NCBI GenBank assembly: GCA_002727235.1
Contig: PBWL01000062.1
Span: 4,667-11,578 of the forward strand
DNA: 6,912 bases
Direction of reading: 5' to 3'
Origin: Acidimicrobiaceae bacterium
GTDB taxonomy: Bacteria; Actinomycetota; Acidimicrobiia; Acidimicrobiales; Ilumatobacteraceae
Numbering within the stretch: position 1 is the first letter of the stretch; each line of letters begins with the position of its first letter. The notes under the pieces are model-generated. The model saw only the letters and a program-made list of their open reading frames with translations. It ran no database searches and had not been told where the DNA came from. This document shows positions 1 through 5,749 of the stretch, piece by piece. Both the position numbers and the translations under genes were made by a program.

Positions 1-510
1 TCTCTCTTCATGGCATTTGTATTCATGGCCGACTTTGTTTCGTCAGAATCAGTAGAAGGTTCAGCCGCTGTGCTCTTGGGAATAATAGGGATCTCGTCAG
101 TTGTGGGACGCTTACTGTTAGGAATCCTTGGGGCACGCATGCCGGTGCAGCGTCTCCTTTTGCTGTCCTCAGTAGGCCTCTCTGTGAGCTTCGGGGTCTG
201 GGCGACAGTTGGCTCGTCCTATTTAGGTCTCATCGTGTTCTCAATTTTGTTGGGTACTTCCTACGGCGGGATCATTGCGATTTCTCCTGCAGTCGTCGCT
301 CACCTGTTCGGGACTTTGGGTATGGGAGGTGTTCTAGGCGCCCTCTACACCGCGAATGGCCTAGGCGGCCTCATCGGACCTCCAGCGCTTGGGGCTTTGA
401 TCGACTCCTCTGGCTACTTATTCGCACAGATAATTGCAGGAGCGATAGCTGCAGTCGGAGCATTGATTCTGCTCTTTCTTCCTAAGTCCGCTGACAGTGC
501 GCGTTCATAA
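1..510 (+). CDS. MFS transporter, C-terminal part (5' end outside window)
   Basis: Integral membrane transporter of the major facilitator superfamily, presumably moving a small, perhaps carboxylate-like, solute across the cytoplasmic membrane; the substrate cannot be read from the sequence. The frame is open from base 1 to a TAA at 508-510 (169 visible residues), so the true start lies upstream and the ATG at 10 is probably internal. Five hydrophobic helices plus a partial one can be seen: AAVLLGIIGISSVVGRLLLG, RLLLLSSVGLSVSFGVWATV, LGLIVFSILLGTSYGGIIAI, a Gly-rich helix around LYTANGLGGLIGPPALGALI, and a last one near LFAQIIAGAIAAVGALILLF. These fit helices 7-12 of a 12-helix MFS protein. 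The HLFG...G-LYTANGLGGLIGPP stretch resembles the monocarboxylate/oxalate-formate porter group. The frame uses several TTA leucine codons and looks slightly more AT-rich at third positions than the genes to its right. Fold assignment is strong; subfamily is tentative. Confidence 0.88.
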   Translation, partial: SLFMAFVFMADFVSSESVEGSAAVLLGIIGISSVVGRLLLGILGARMPVQRLLLLSSVGLSVSFGVWATVGSSYLGLIVFSILLGTSYGGIIAISPAVVAHLFGTLGMGGVLGALYTANGLGGLIGPPALGALIDSSGYLFAQIIAGAIAAVGALILLFLPKSADSARS

Positions 511-601
511 TCAACAACTATTTCCAGCCAACGCTTGCACTTGACAATGCTGGTACCCGGGCGCCTCATCGCTGAGCGTTGACGGCCAATTGCATTTCTT
601 G

Positions 602-615
602 CCAATGCACATTGG
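602..615. repeat. CCAATG-CA-CATTGG palindrome
   Basis: Perfect 6-base inverted repeat with a 2-base centre. It lies 25 bases before the possible start of the zinc-knuckle frame at 640. A further GCCAAT lies at 585-590, 16 bases upstream of the GCCAAT at 601-606. The dyad has the size of an operator half-site pair, but no regulator is encoded next to it and no clear promoter hexamers accompany it. Confidence 0.3.
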
Positions 616-639
616 GAGGCAGGCAGGTAGATTCGCCGG

Positions 640-915
640 ATGGACACAGGCACTGAGAGCCGCCGCAGACTGCGCCCACCGCGGGCGAGTTACGGATCTG
701 GCGATGTGCCGAGGTGGAGATGGCAGCACAAAGTCCGTATGCGATGGAAGGGTTGGCAGCGCTGGACAACTCTCGGCTCCCCGAATTTTTCTCCGTCAAG
801 CCTCGAACGCGGCGAGAAGCGCAAGGCTCCCTGTGAGATCGATGGTTGTGAGGCTCCGAGCGTGATGAAATCTGGCCTCTGCTGGTCTCATCGCCAAGCG
901 TCTCCCACCTCGTGA
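640..915 (+). CDS. Small zinc-knuckle protein or gene remnant
   Basis: Possible 91-aa protein of unknown role. The C-terminal part contains C-x4-C-x10-C-x2-H (CEIDGC ... GLCWSH, residues about 65-83), encoded from base 832. This closely resembles the zinc knuckle found in many actinobacterial and phage HNH endonucleases and small DNA-binding proteins (C-x4-C-x9/10-GLC-x2-H). The part before it is rich in Arg and Trp and matches nothing I know. The frame closes with TGA eight residues after the His, so no HNH catalytic part follows. An in-frame TAG at 628-630 limits the start to between 631 and the motif; ATG 640 and ATG 739 are both possible, and neither has a well-spaced Shine-Dalgarno site. 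It may be a complete tiny protein, or the knuckle end of a decayed gene. The motif is seen directly; function and reality of the gene are uncertain. Confidence 0.35.
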   Translation: MDTGTESRRRLRPPRASYGSGDVPRWRWQHKVRMRWKGWQRWTTLGSPNFSPSSLERGEKRKAPCEIDGCEAPSVMKSGLCWSHRQASPTS

Positions 916-977
916 ACATCGAATGGGGTTGCGCATAGTTGGGACGTTAAGCGTTGCGTGCTGGCAAACTGAGGGCT

Positions 978-1487
978 GTGAGTACAGAGGCCCGGCATGG
1001 CAGCCAGATTGACCGCACAGAAGAATGGAATGACCTTCGTAACCGATTTCTCGCCGCCGCAGGAGATCGTCCAGCAAGCACGGCTCGTGGTGTTCATCAC
1101 CAAGCTCTGCTGTGTTCAGATGTTGAACAGACCATCAACTTTTATCAAGGGCTTCTTGGCTTCCCGCTCACCGAACTCTTTGAGAATCGCGACTACGCAG
1201 GAAGCACGCACTTCTTTTTCGACATCGGTAATGGCAACTGCCTCGCCTTTTTTGACATGCCCGGACTAGGTCTCGGTGACTACCAAGAAGTTCTTGGTGG
1301 GCATCATCACCTTGCCATTTCGATGACCCCAAGCGAGTGGAACGCCGCCCGTGACCGCCTTGTGGCCGCCGGAGTGGAGACGGCTCACGTCGACGGCTCG
1401 TCTCTATACTTCTCTGGCCCAGATGGCGAGCGTCTTGAATTGATCAGCGACCCACTCGGCGAGATGTACGGTTCTCAGGTGTTGTAA
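978..1487 (+). CDS. VOC (glyoxalase/dioxygenase fold) family protein
   Basis: Cytoplasmic protein of the vicinal oxygen chelate fold, the family of glyoxalase I, extradiol dioxygenases and fosfomycin-resistance proteins; the exact reaction is unknown. From GTG 978 it has 169 residues, a single VOC module. After an acidic leader, the first beta strand carries VHHQALLCSDVEQTINFYQG (His40/His41), followed by GFPLTELFENRDY and STHFFFDIGNGN. The second half has GGHHHLAIS (His111) and ends with GPDGERLELISDPLGEMYG (Glu154). His, His and Glu at these places are the usual metal ligands. The frame could also begin at TTG 954, which would add 8 residues, but that codon sits inside the inverted-repeat arm. 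GTG 978 has GAGGG only two bases away, so the start is uncertain. The gene converges on the PPOX gene with a 14-base gap. Fold assignment is strong; substrate is not assignable. Confidence 0.88.
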   Translation: MSTEARHGSQIDRTEEWNDLRNRFLAAAGDRPASTARGVHHQALLCSDVEQTINFYQGLLGFPLTELFENRDYAGSTHFFFDIGNGNCLAFFDMPGLGLGDYQEVLGGHHHLAISMTPSEWNAARDRLVAAGVETAHVDGSSLYFSGPDGERLELISDPLGEMYGSQVL

Positions 1488-1501
1488 TCGAAGTTGGTTG
1501 G

Positions 1502-1939
1502 CTACGAATCGGTGCCCCAGGGGCCAATTCCAACGACTCGTTCGACTGAGACCCGGGTGATGAACCCCTCAGGCGGGTTGTCACCCGGAGGGAAGACCAC
1601 ATCAGGACCCATGTACTTTCGGGCGAGTGGCCGAAGTAGGTCGGGCGCGCCGCCAGGAGTGACCGTTGCGCGGCCATGAATAACGAGATACGTCTCAAGG
1701 CCACGTTCGTCCTTGCCGCCGCCGAGCATCGAAAGAGCAACGCGGTCATCGCGTCGAAGGTTGAACACTTTGCGACGTTCTGCCTGATGGGCCACCAGAA
1801 TGTGATCGCCGTCTAACCCCACCCAGACCAGACTGATCTGAGGCCGGCCATCAGGATCAATCGTCACCATATGTACGAGCGGAGCCGACTCGATTACTTG
1901 CTTTGCATGTTCGTTGAGCACGTCATCAGTTTGGAACAT
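1502..1939 (-). CDS. PPOX-class flavin/F420-dependent oxidoreductase
   Basis: Small soluble split-barrel oxidoreductase of the pyridoxamine-phosphate-oxidase-like class. In actinobacteria such proteins often use the deazaflavin F420 (or FMN, heme or biliverdin). From ATG 1939 it has 145 residues, the usual size. Recognisable parts are residues about 22-42, VHMVTIDPDGRPQISLVWVG, the barrel core; AERRKVFNLRRDDRVALSML, the cofactor-phosphate-binding Arg/Lys segment; LETYLVIHGRATV; and the closing RVSVERVVGIG strand. The frame stays open to a GTG at 2041, but those 34 extra residues are Ser/Thr-rich, match no family part, and would overlap the divergent gene by 89 bases, so the inner ATG is preferred. 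No good Shine-Dalgarno site precedes it. It faces the 1953-3029 gene head to head with a gap of only 13 bases. Family assignment is firm; F420 use is inferred from family and likely phylum. Confidence 0.87.
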   Translation of the reverse strand: MFQTDDVLNEHAKQVIESAPLVHMVTIDPDGRPQISLVWVGLDGDHILVAHQAERRKVFNLRRDDRVALSMLGGGKDERGLETYLVIHGRATVTPGGAPDLLRPLARKYMGPDVVFPPGDNPPEGFITRVSVERVVGIGPWGTDS

Positions 1940-1952
1940 TTCGTGACATGAA

Positions 1953-3029
1953 GTGAAGAATTCTCTCCGATCGTTGGCCGATTGCGACAATGAGTCTGTG
2001 GAATCAGTAAATGATGTTGAATGGAGCACCGTAGACGACACGCCAGCCGCCTGGTCGGCGCTCGGCGAGCTCTATCACCGGTTTCTCACCGGGCTGTTGC
2101 TCGGAATGGTGACCCGAGTCGGCGTCGAACCAGCGGCACGCGTCGTCTTCCGAACCTTTAGAAATCAGCATCTCGAAGCGTTCAAGCCGGGGCTCGAAAA
2201 GCTTGGCCTCACCGATGAACCAGATGCAGTTGCCTGTGCGAAATATCACGTGCTCTCGAACTCTCTCGGTGGAGTACACGTGGAGTGGGTCCCTGAATCG
2301 GAAACAAAGTCATGGGTGCGGTACCTGCCACCACGATGGATTTTCGATGGTACAGCGGTGTGCGGAATTCCAACAGAGCTCAGTAGGGCGATGCTTCGCG
2401 GATGGCACGGTCACAACGGCATCAGTCTCGGCAATCCACGCCTTGGCTTCGTTGCGACATCGCAAACGACCGATGGCCAACCAGGCCTCGTCGGCTACTA
2501 CATCGAAGAAGACCATGATCTTGACCCCGACGACCGAGTGAGGTTCCGTCCCGGGGAGCGTCCGCCGGGGCCTGCTGCCGATTTGCCCACTCCCTCGTGG
2601 GACCCCGTTCGCTTAGCGAAAGTTGAGCGCAACTATGCAATGAACTACATCCATACGATTCTTCCGGCAATGACCGAGGAACTAGGCCCGGGAACCACTC
2701 GTGCGGTTGCGTCGGTGGTCGGTCGTCAGATCGGCATGCAATTTCACTCCGCGGTGATGAATGCGGTCGGGGTTGATGGCGGCCTTGGGATCCGTCTTGG
2801 GCACCTGTTCGCCGGGCATGGAGATCGATGTGAGGTCGCTCAGATCGGCGACGCCGAATATATTCGGCTTCACTCGTGGCGCCTATTCGACCCCTCGTCA
2901 GTTGATGCTGCCGTGTTCGACGGCTGGAATGCGTTGTGGGAAGGGTTCGCTTCGATGGAAGCCCGAACGCTAACGGTCAGTCAGCGACTCGACTGGGGAG
3001 CCCCACACTTCGAATGGGTGATTTCATAA
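1953..3029 (+). CDS. Uncharacterised 358-aa protein
   Basis: I do not recognise this family. The GTG 1953 reading gives 358 residues with no signal peptide and no strong membrane helix apart from a mildly hydrophobic LTGLLLGMVTRVGVEPAARV near residue 45. It looks like a real protein: composition is balanced, there are motif-like blocks, and the frame is long and unbroken between two convincing genes. Notable blocks are WVRYLPPRWIF (121-131), RGWHGHNGISLGNPRLGFVA (149-168) followed by an acidic loop GYYIEEDHDLDPDD, then after a Pro-rich linker RNYAMNYIHTILPAMTEELG (226-245), VVGRQIGMQFHSAVM and IRLHSWRLFDP. The His/Asn/Gly-rich centre looks like an active or ligand-binding site. The first 20-30 residues are poorly structured; GTG 1998 is an alternative start and would widen the spacing to the divergent PPOX gene. 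A two-lobed soluble enzyme is my guess, nothing more. Confidence 0.8.
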   Translation: MKNSLRSLADCDNESVESVNDVEWSTVDDTPAAWSALGELYHRFLTGLLLGMVTRVGVEPAARVVFRTFRNQHLEAFKPGLEKLGLTDEPDAVACAKYHVLSNSLGGVHVEWVPESETKSWVRYLPPRWIFDGTAVCGIPTELSRAMLRGWHGHNGISLGNPRLGFVATSQTTDGQPGLVGYYIEEDHDLDPDDRVRFRPGERPPGPAADLPTPSWDPVRLAKVERNYAMNYIHTILPAMTEELGPGTTRAVASVVGRQIGMQFHSAVMNAVGVDGGLGIRLGHLFAGHGDRCEVAQIGDAEYIRLHSWRLFDPSSVDAAVFDGWNALWEGFASMEARTLTVSQRLDWGAPHFEWVIS

Positions 3030-3045
3030 ATTCCAGCAGTGGAAT
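3030..3045. terminator. Possible hairpin between convergent genes
   Basis: ATTCCA (3030-3035), loop GCAG, TGGAAT (3040-3045) form a perfect 6-base stem starting right after the TAA of the 358-aa gene. It sits in the 41-base spacer where two genes converge, a good place for a two-way terminator. There is no T-run on either side and the stem is short, so intrinsic termination is doubtful. A direct repeat of TCGACG (3045-3050, 3055-3060) follows. Confidence 0.3.
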
Positions 3046-3070
3046 CGACGTTGATCGACGACGCCGAGGC

Positions 3071-3433
3071 TTACAGATGATCGGCCGCTCTGCGTTCGGT
3101 TTCAGCGATGAGTGCGCCGGGGTCAGACTTAAACTCGGCAAACTCTGAACTCGTCATAATGACTCGCCATCCGTCATCGCTTGACATCACGACAGCCGGA
3201 AGTTGACCCGCCGCAGCAAGTTGCTCTGGAAGCGCCTCATCTCGATGAATGAACGTCAAGTTGAGATCAGACTGTTCGACAGCGGCTTTCCACGAGCGTT
3301 TCCCAAGCGGGTTCCAGCCGTGAGTGACATCACAGAGTTCACATGAACCTCGTCGAGCCAGCTTGGCGAGGGCGTAAGAGAGTTCGCCACCAATCGTGCC
3401 ATCTGCGTTGTAGATGCCAACCACTTCCTGCAT
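3071..3433 (-). CDS. Conserved-looking 120-aa CxxC protein
   Basis: Small soluble protein of unknown function. From ATG 3433 it has 120 residues, opening with VVGIYNADGTIGGELSYALA (residues 4-23), then a CELCDVTHGWNPLGKRSW block (31-48). The latter carries a Cys-x2-Cys pair and a nearby His38, which could bind a metal or act as a redox pair. The rest alternates strands and helices: DLNLTFIHRDEALPEQL, then LPAVVMSSDDGWRVIMTSSE, ending in a charged helix. The overall order (CxxC near an N-terminal beta-alpha unit, then a Pro before a beta strand at LPAVV) recalls thioredoxin-like folds, but I cannot confirm that. I have the impression that similar uncharacterised proteins occur in actinobacteria. 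The 3' end converges on the 358-aa gene; the 5' end diverges from the DUF2071 gene with 113 bases between starts. There is no clear Shine-Dalgarno site, and a TAGGTT box lies 7 bases upstream. Confidence 0.75.
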   Translation of the reverse strand: MQEVVGIYNADGTIGGELSYALAKLARRGSCELCDVTHGWNPLGKRSWKAAVEQSDLNLTFIHRDEALPEQLAAAGQLPAVVMSSDDGWRVIMTSSEFAEFKSDPGALIAETERRAADHL

Positions 3434-3440
3434 GTCTCTG

Positions 3441-3446
3441 AACCTA
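3441..3446 (-). promoter_or_regulatory. Possible leaderless -10 box for the CxxC gene
   Basis: On the minus strand TAGGTT fits the actinobacterial -10 pattern TAnnnT and ends 7 bases before the ATG at 3433. That spacing would put the transcript start at or next to the start codon and would explain the missing Shine-Dalgarno site. No -35 match was found 17-18 bases upstream. A hexamer this loose is common by chance. Confidence 0.25.
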
Positions 3447-3546
3447 AACGGTCGTTGAGAGCGGTGCGGGACTGAGACAAGAGAATGATGTGGGCTCCAG
3501 TGGTACGAGCCATTGGCCCTTCGATACGTTCAACAAGAGAACGACC

Positions 3547-4305
3547 ATGACTATTGACCCGTCACTTTGGACCCCCCATCCGCCTGATACCTCTGAGCCA
3601 CCGGTTGGCGCGGTGAAGAAAGCCGTCATGGTGCAACACTGGACCGACATCGTCTTTTGTCACTGGCGCTACGACCCCGCGGTCGTGCAGAAACTACTTC
3701 CCGCTGGTGTTGAAGTTGACACGTTTGACGGCTCAGCGTGGGTTGGCCTGATCCCGTTTCACATGGACGGACTCGGTTTCCCGGGGTTGGCTCCGTTGCC
3801 GTATGTCGGCTCGTTTCCGGAGGTGAACGTCCGCACCTACGTTCGGGCGGGGAGCAAGCGTGGAGTGTGGTTCATGTCGCTCGATATTGATCGTTGGCTG
3901 CCGGCACTTGTTGCCCGACTCGGCTATCGCATTCCGTATTGCGTGGGAGATGTACGGCACGTGCGAATTGGTGATCGAGTGATGTCATCGGTGCAGCGAA
4001 AATGGCCGTCAACCCGATACCGGTCAGCAGAAATGTCGGTGACAGTCGGTGAAACCGTCGCAGATGATGACCTCTCACGATTTCTCACCGCCCGCTGGGG
4101 GCTTGTTGCCAACCCGTTTCGTGGTCGGCCGGTGTGGGCGCCCGTTGATCACCCGGCGTGGCCGCTGCACGCGGCAACTGTGAGTGAGCTCGATGCGGGG
4201 GTCGTCGCCGCGGCGGGACTTCCGTACCCGAACGATGAACCACACGTGCTCTATTCGCCAGGGGTGCCGGTGCGTATCGGCCTACCAAGACTTCTCGAGC
4301 GCTAA
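3547..4305 (+). CDS. DUF2071 family protein (YqjF-like)
   Basis: Soluble protein of the DUF2071/COG3361 family, whose biochemical role is not established; the fold is thought to relate to acetoacetate decarboxylase-like barrels. From ATG 3547 it has 252 residues, normal for the family. Signature parts are visible in order: MVQHWTDIVFCHWRYDP (28-44), LLPAGVEVDTFDGSAWVGLI (50-69), the diagnostic FPEVNVRTYV (90-99), GVWFMSLDIDRW, a C-terminal FLTARWGLV, and LYSPGVPVRIGLP near the end. The frame continues upstream to a GTG at 3490, but the added 19 residues do not look like family sequence, and ATG 3547 begins immediately before the recognisable part. A weak AAGAGA lies upstream. The gene diverges from the CxxC gene and converges on the carotenoid oxygenase gene with only 12 bases between stops. 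Family assignment is firm; function is unknown. Confidence 0.88.
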   Translation: MTIDPSLWTPHPPDTSEPPVGAVKKAVMVQHWTDIVFCHWRYDPAVVQKLLPAGVEVDTFDGSAWVGLIPFHMDGLGFPGLAPLPYVGSFPEVNVRTYVRAGSKRGVWFMSLDIDRWLPALVARLGYRIPYCVGDVRHVRIGDRVMSSVQRKWPSTRYRSAEMSVTVGETVADDDLSRFLTARWGLVANPFRGRPVWAPVDHPAWPLHAATVSELDAGVVAAAGLPYPNDEPHVLYSPGVPVRIGLPRLLER

Positions 4306-4317
4306 CCCTCCGGCGGC

Positions 4318-5688
4318 TCAGTTCAGTTCATAGCTCGACACCCAGTTGCCGTGAAATCCATTGGGCACTCGGGCCGGCAGATGCACTACGGCGACAGGGT
4401 CATCGGCAATCTGCGCGGCGTCGAAGACACAGAGGTCAGACAAGTTGGTTGATCGGTTGTGGCGAAGAGCCATCACGTAGCCATCGTCTTCAGCGGTTGA
4501 GTTCTCACGCGGAATGAAGACCGGTTCGCCGTAACCTATTTCGTCGTTGTCAGTGCGACGAGTGACCGAGCCTGAATGCATATCGATACGACACAGAGTG
4601 TCCTGCGCGATTCCCGATCCGAGGCCTGCCGAATAACCAAAGCGATATGGGCGGCCCACGAGGTCTTCTCGAACCCTCGGGAATTCCTGCGGGTAGTCAT
4701 CGAGAGTGTGCTGTGTTGCGGTTCCGGCGCGTAGATCGAATTCCCAGCGGTCAAGGCGAGGTGCTCCTTCGTTTGGCCCTCGGCGCTCTCGGTCAAACAT
4801 CTTGGGGTGCCGAACAGCATCGAGCACCACTCGAACATTTCCTTCAGCGTCGACCTCGTCGTAGGCGTTCATCGGGTGGAAGATGTAGCACGGGTCGATC
4901 GAGAACCAAGTGATGTCATCAGAAGCACACGGGCCGTCGTCTCGTGGGACGAGGCCGACTCGAGCGTCGTAATCAGCGAACCATCGATAGGGGAGTGACG
5001 TGCCTCGCATCGCAGCATCGAGGTCGAACAGCACCGGCAGGTCAAACAAGAGTGCGTACCGCTCGGTAATCGCAATGTCGTGAATCATTGGCCCGCCAGG
5101 AAGCTCAATGTCTCGGGCACCTCGCACCTTGCCGTCGGTGCCGACGACGAGATATTGCACCTGATTGCCCCAACCCCACCAGTACGTCATCACGTGAAGC
5201 TCTCCCGATAGTGGATCGCGCTTTGGGTGAGCTGAGAACGCGTAAGGGAGTGTGTCGTTGAGGTTTGAGATGGCAAGCGTGTTGAGTTCGGAGTCCATCT
5301 CAACTGGGGGAGCACCGGCTTCGACACAGGCCAACAACTGGCCCGCATGCGCAACGATGTTCGTGTTCGCTGAGAAACTCATGTGGTTATCTGGCCATGG
5401 GTTAGGTGGAGCATCTTCGCCAAGCACCTTGGCAACATCGGCGCTTCGAACCCAACGATTGCGGTACCACTGCGCCTTGCCGTCTCCGAGCCGAATACCG
5501 TGCACCATGCCCGTGCCCGTGAACCAGTGGTACTTCTCAGGGTCGGGAGGAGTGACCGGGTTTGGCCCATTACGCACGTAGACACCATCGAGTTCCGGGG
5601 GTAGTTGCCCTGAGACCCTTAGATCAAACTCGGTGAGTTCACGATCAACCGGTGCCATATTTCCGCGAAGGAACGGATTGGTCGACAT
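4318..5688 (-). CDS. Carotenoid cleavage oxygenase family protein
   Basis: Non-heme iron oxygenase of the carotenoid cleavage/RPE65/lignostilbene dioxygenase family, which uses O2 to split a carbon-carbon double bond of a carotenoid, apocarotenoid or stilbene into aldehydes or ketones. From ATG 5688 it has 456 residues, typical length, and starts MSTNPFLRGNMAPV as such proteins do. All four iron-binding His are present: His154 (SAHP), His203 (MIHDIAIT), His271 (FHPMNAYD) and His446 (FHGNW). The Glu of QEFPRV (335) and GEPVFIP (388) probably serve as second-shell residues. NGPNP and HWFTGTGMVHG mark the first propeller blades. The frame extends upstream to a GTG at 5811, but that would overlap the SCO6745 gene by 62 bases and adds unrelated residues. 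It is the last gene of a likely three-gene minus-strand operon and may also have its own promoter. Substrate is not readable from sequence; the absence of a signal peptide suggests a cytoplasmic or membrane-surface enzyme. Confidence 0.93.
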   Translation of the reverse strand: MSTNPFLRGNMAPVDRELTEFDLRVSGQLPPELDGVYVRNGPNPVTPPDPEKYHWFTGTGMVHGIRLGDGKAQWYRNRWVRSADVAKVLGEDAPPNPWPDNHMSFSANTNIVAHAGQLLACVEAGAPPVEMDSELNTLAISNLNDTLPYAFSAHPKRDPLSGELHVMTYWWGWGNQVQYLVVGTDGKVRGARDIELPGGPMIHDIAITERYALLFDLPVLFDLDAAMRGTSLPYRWFADYDARVGLVPRDDGPCASDDITWFSIDPCYIFHPMNAYDEVDAEGNVRVVLDAVRHPKMFDRERRGPNEGAPRLDRWEFDLRAGTATQHTLDDYPQEFPRVREDLVGRPYRFGYSAGLGSGIAQDTLCRIDMHSGSVTRRTDNDEIGYGEPVFIPRENSTAEDDGYVMALRHNRSTNLSDLCVFDAAQIADDPVAVVHLPARVPNGFHGNWVSSYELN

Positions 5689-5694
5689 GTCCAG

Positions 5695-5723
5695 AGTCTG
5701 GTTGCTTGGAGTGTCGCGGTCAA
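5695..5723 (-). promoter_or_regulatory. Candidate promoter in front of the carotenoid oxygenase
   Basis: On the minus strand TTGACC (5718-5723), a 17-base spacer and CAGACT (5695-5700) lie just before the ATG at 5688, with 6 bases between the -10 box and the start codon. The -35 box matches TTGACA at five of six bases. The -10 box keeps only the A2 and T6 of TAnnnT. The geometry would give a leaderless mRNA, consistent with no Shine-Dalgarno site there. The site lies inside the 61-base gap after the SCO6745 gene, so it could be an internal operon promoter. Confidence 0.33.
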
Positions 5724-5749
5724 CTACAGGCGAAATATCATTCGAGTTG

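Larger units (their letters stand above)
524..964. repeat. Imperfect inverted repeat bounding the spacer
   Basis: The left arm at 524-536 reads CCAGC then CAACGCTT. The right arm at 949-964 reads AAGCGTTG, CGT, GCTGG, which is the reverse complement of the left arm apart from a 3-base insertion. The core 8-mer (529-536 against 949-956) is perfect, and a further copy of its 7-base part, AGCGTTG, lies at 575-581. The arms enclose the zinc-knuckle frame. No target-site duplication is evident outside the arms. Arms this short could arise by chance in a few hundred bases, so a mobile-element origin is only a possibility. Confidence 0.25.
511..977. other. Long spacer between MFS and VOC genes
   Basis: About 470 bases lie between the transporter stop and the chosen VOC start, much longer than any other spacer here (12-113 bases). 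No frame across it has convincing family similarity over its whole length, no tRNA-like cloverleaf was seen, and no hairpin followed by a T-run was found after the transporter. It contains one small frame with a zinc-knuckle motif (640-915), a CCAATG/CATTGG palindrome (602-615), and an imperfect inverted repeat at its two ends (524-536 and 949-964). It could be a decayed gene, a small insertion remnant, or the regulatory region plus a small gene. Confidence 0.6.

Noticed and set aside
541..607. TTGACA (541-546) and TTGACG (579-584) as -35 boxes
   Set aside because: No acceptable -10 hexamer lies 16-18 bases downstream of either one (CCTCAT-like and CCAATG sequences only).
590..865. Plus-strand open frame in another phase of the spacer
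   Set aside because: Starts at TTG, no recognisable motif, and overlaps the better supported zinc-knuckle frame.
566..919. Minus-strand open frame of 117 codons across the spacer
   Set aside because: No family-like motif; it opposes the frame holding the zinc knuckle and has a composition typical of a shadow frame.
4295..4338. TCGAGC / GCTCGA inverted repeat around the convergent stops as a terminator
   Set aside because: Arms of 6 bases with a 32-base loop and no T-run; too weak and mostly inside coding sequence.
4647..4913. Plus-strand open frame opposite the carotenoid oxygenase
   Set aside because: Arg/Gly-rich shadow of a firmly identified gene; no independent motif or start signal.
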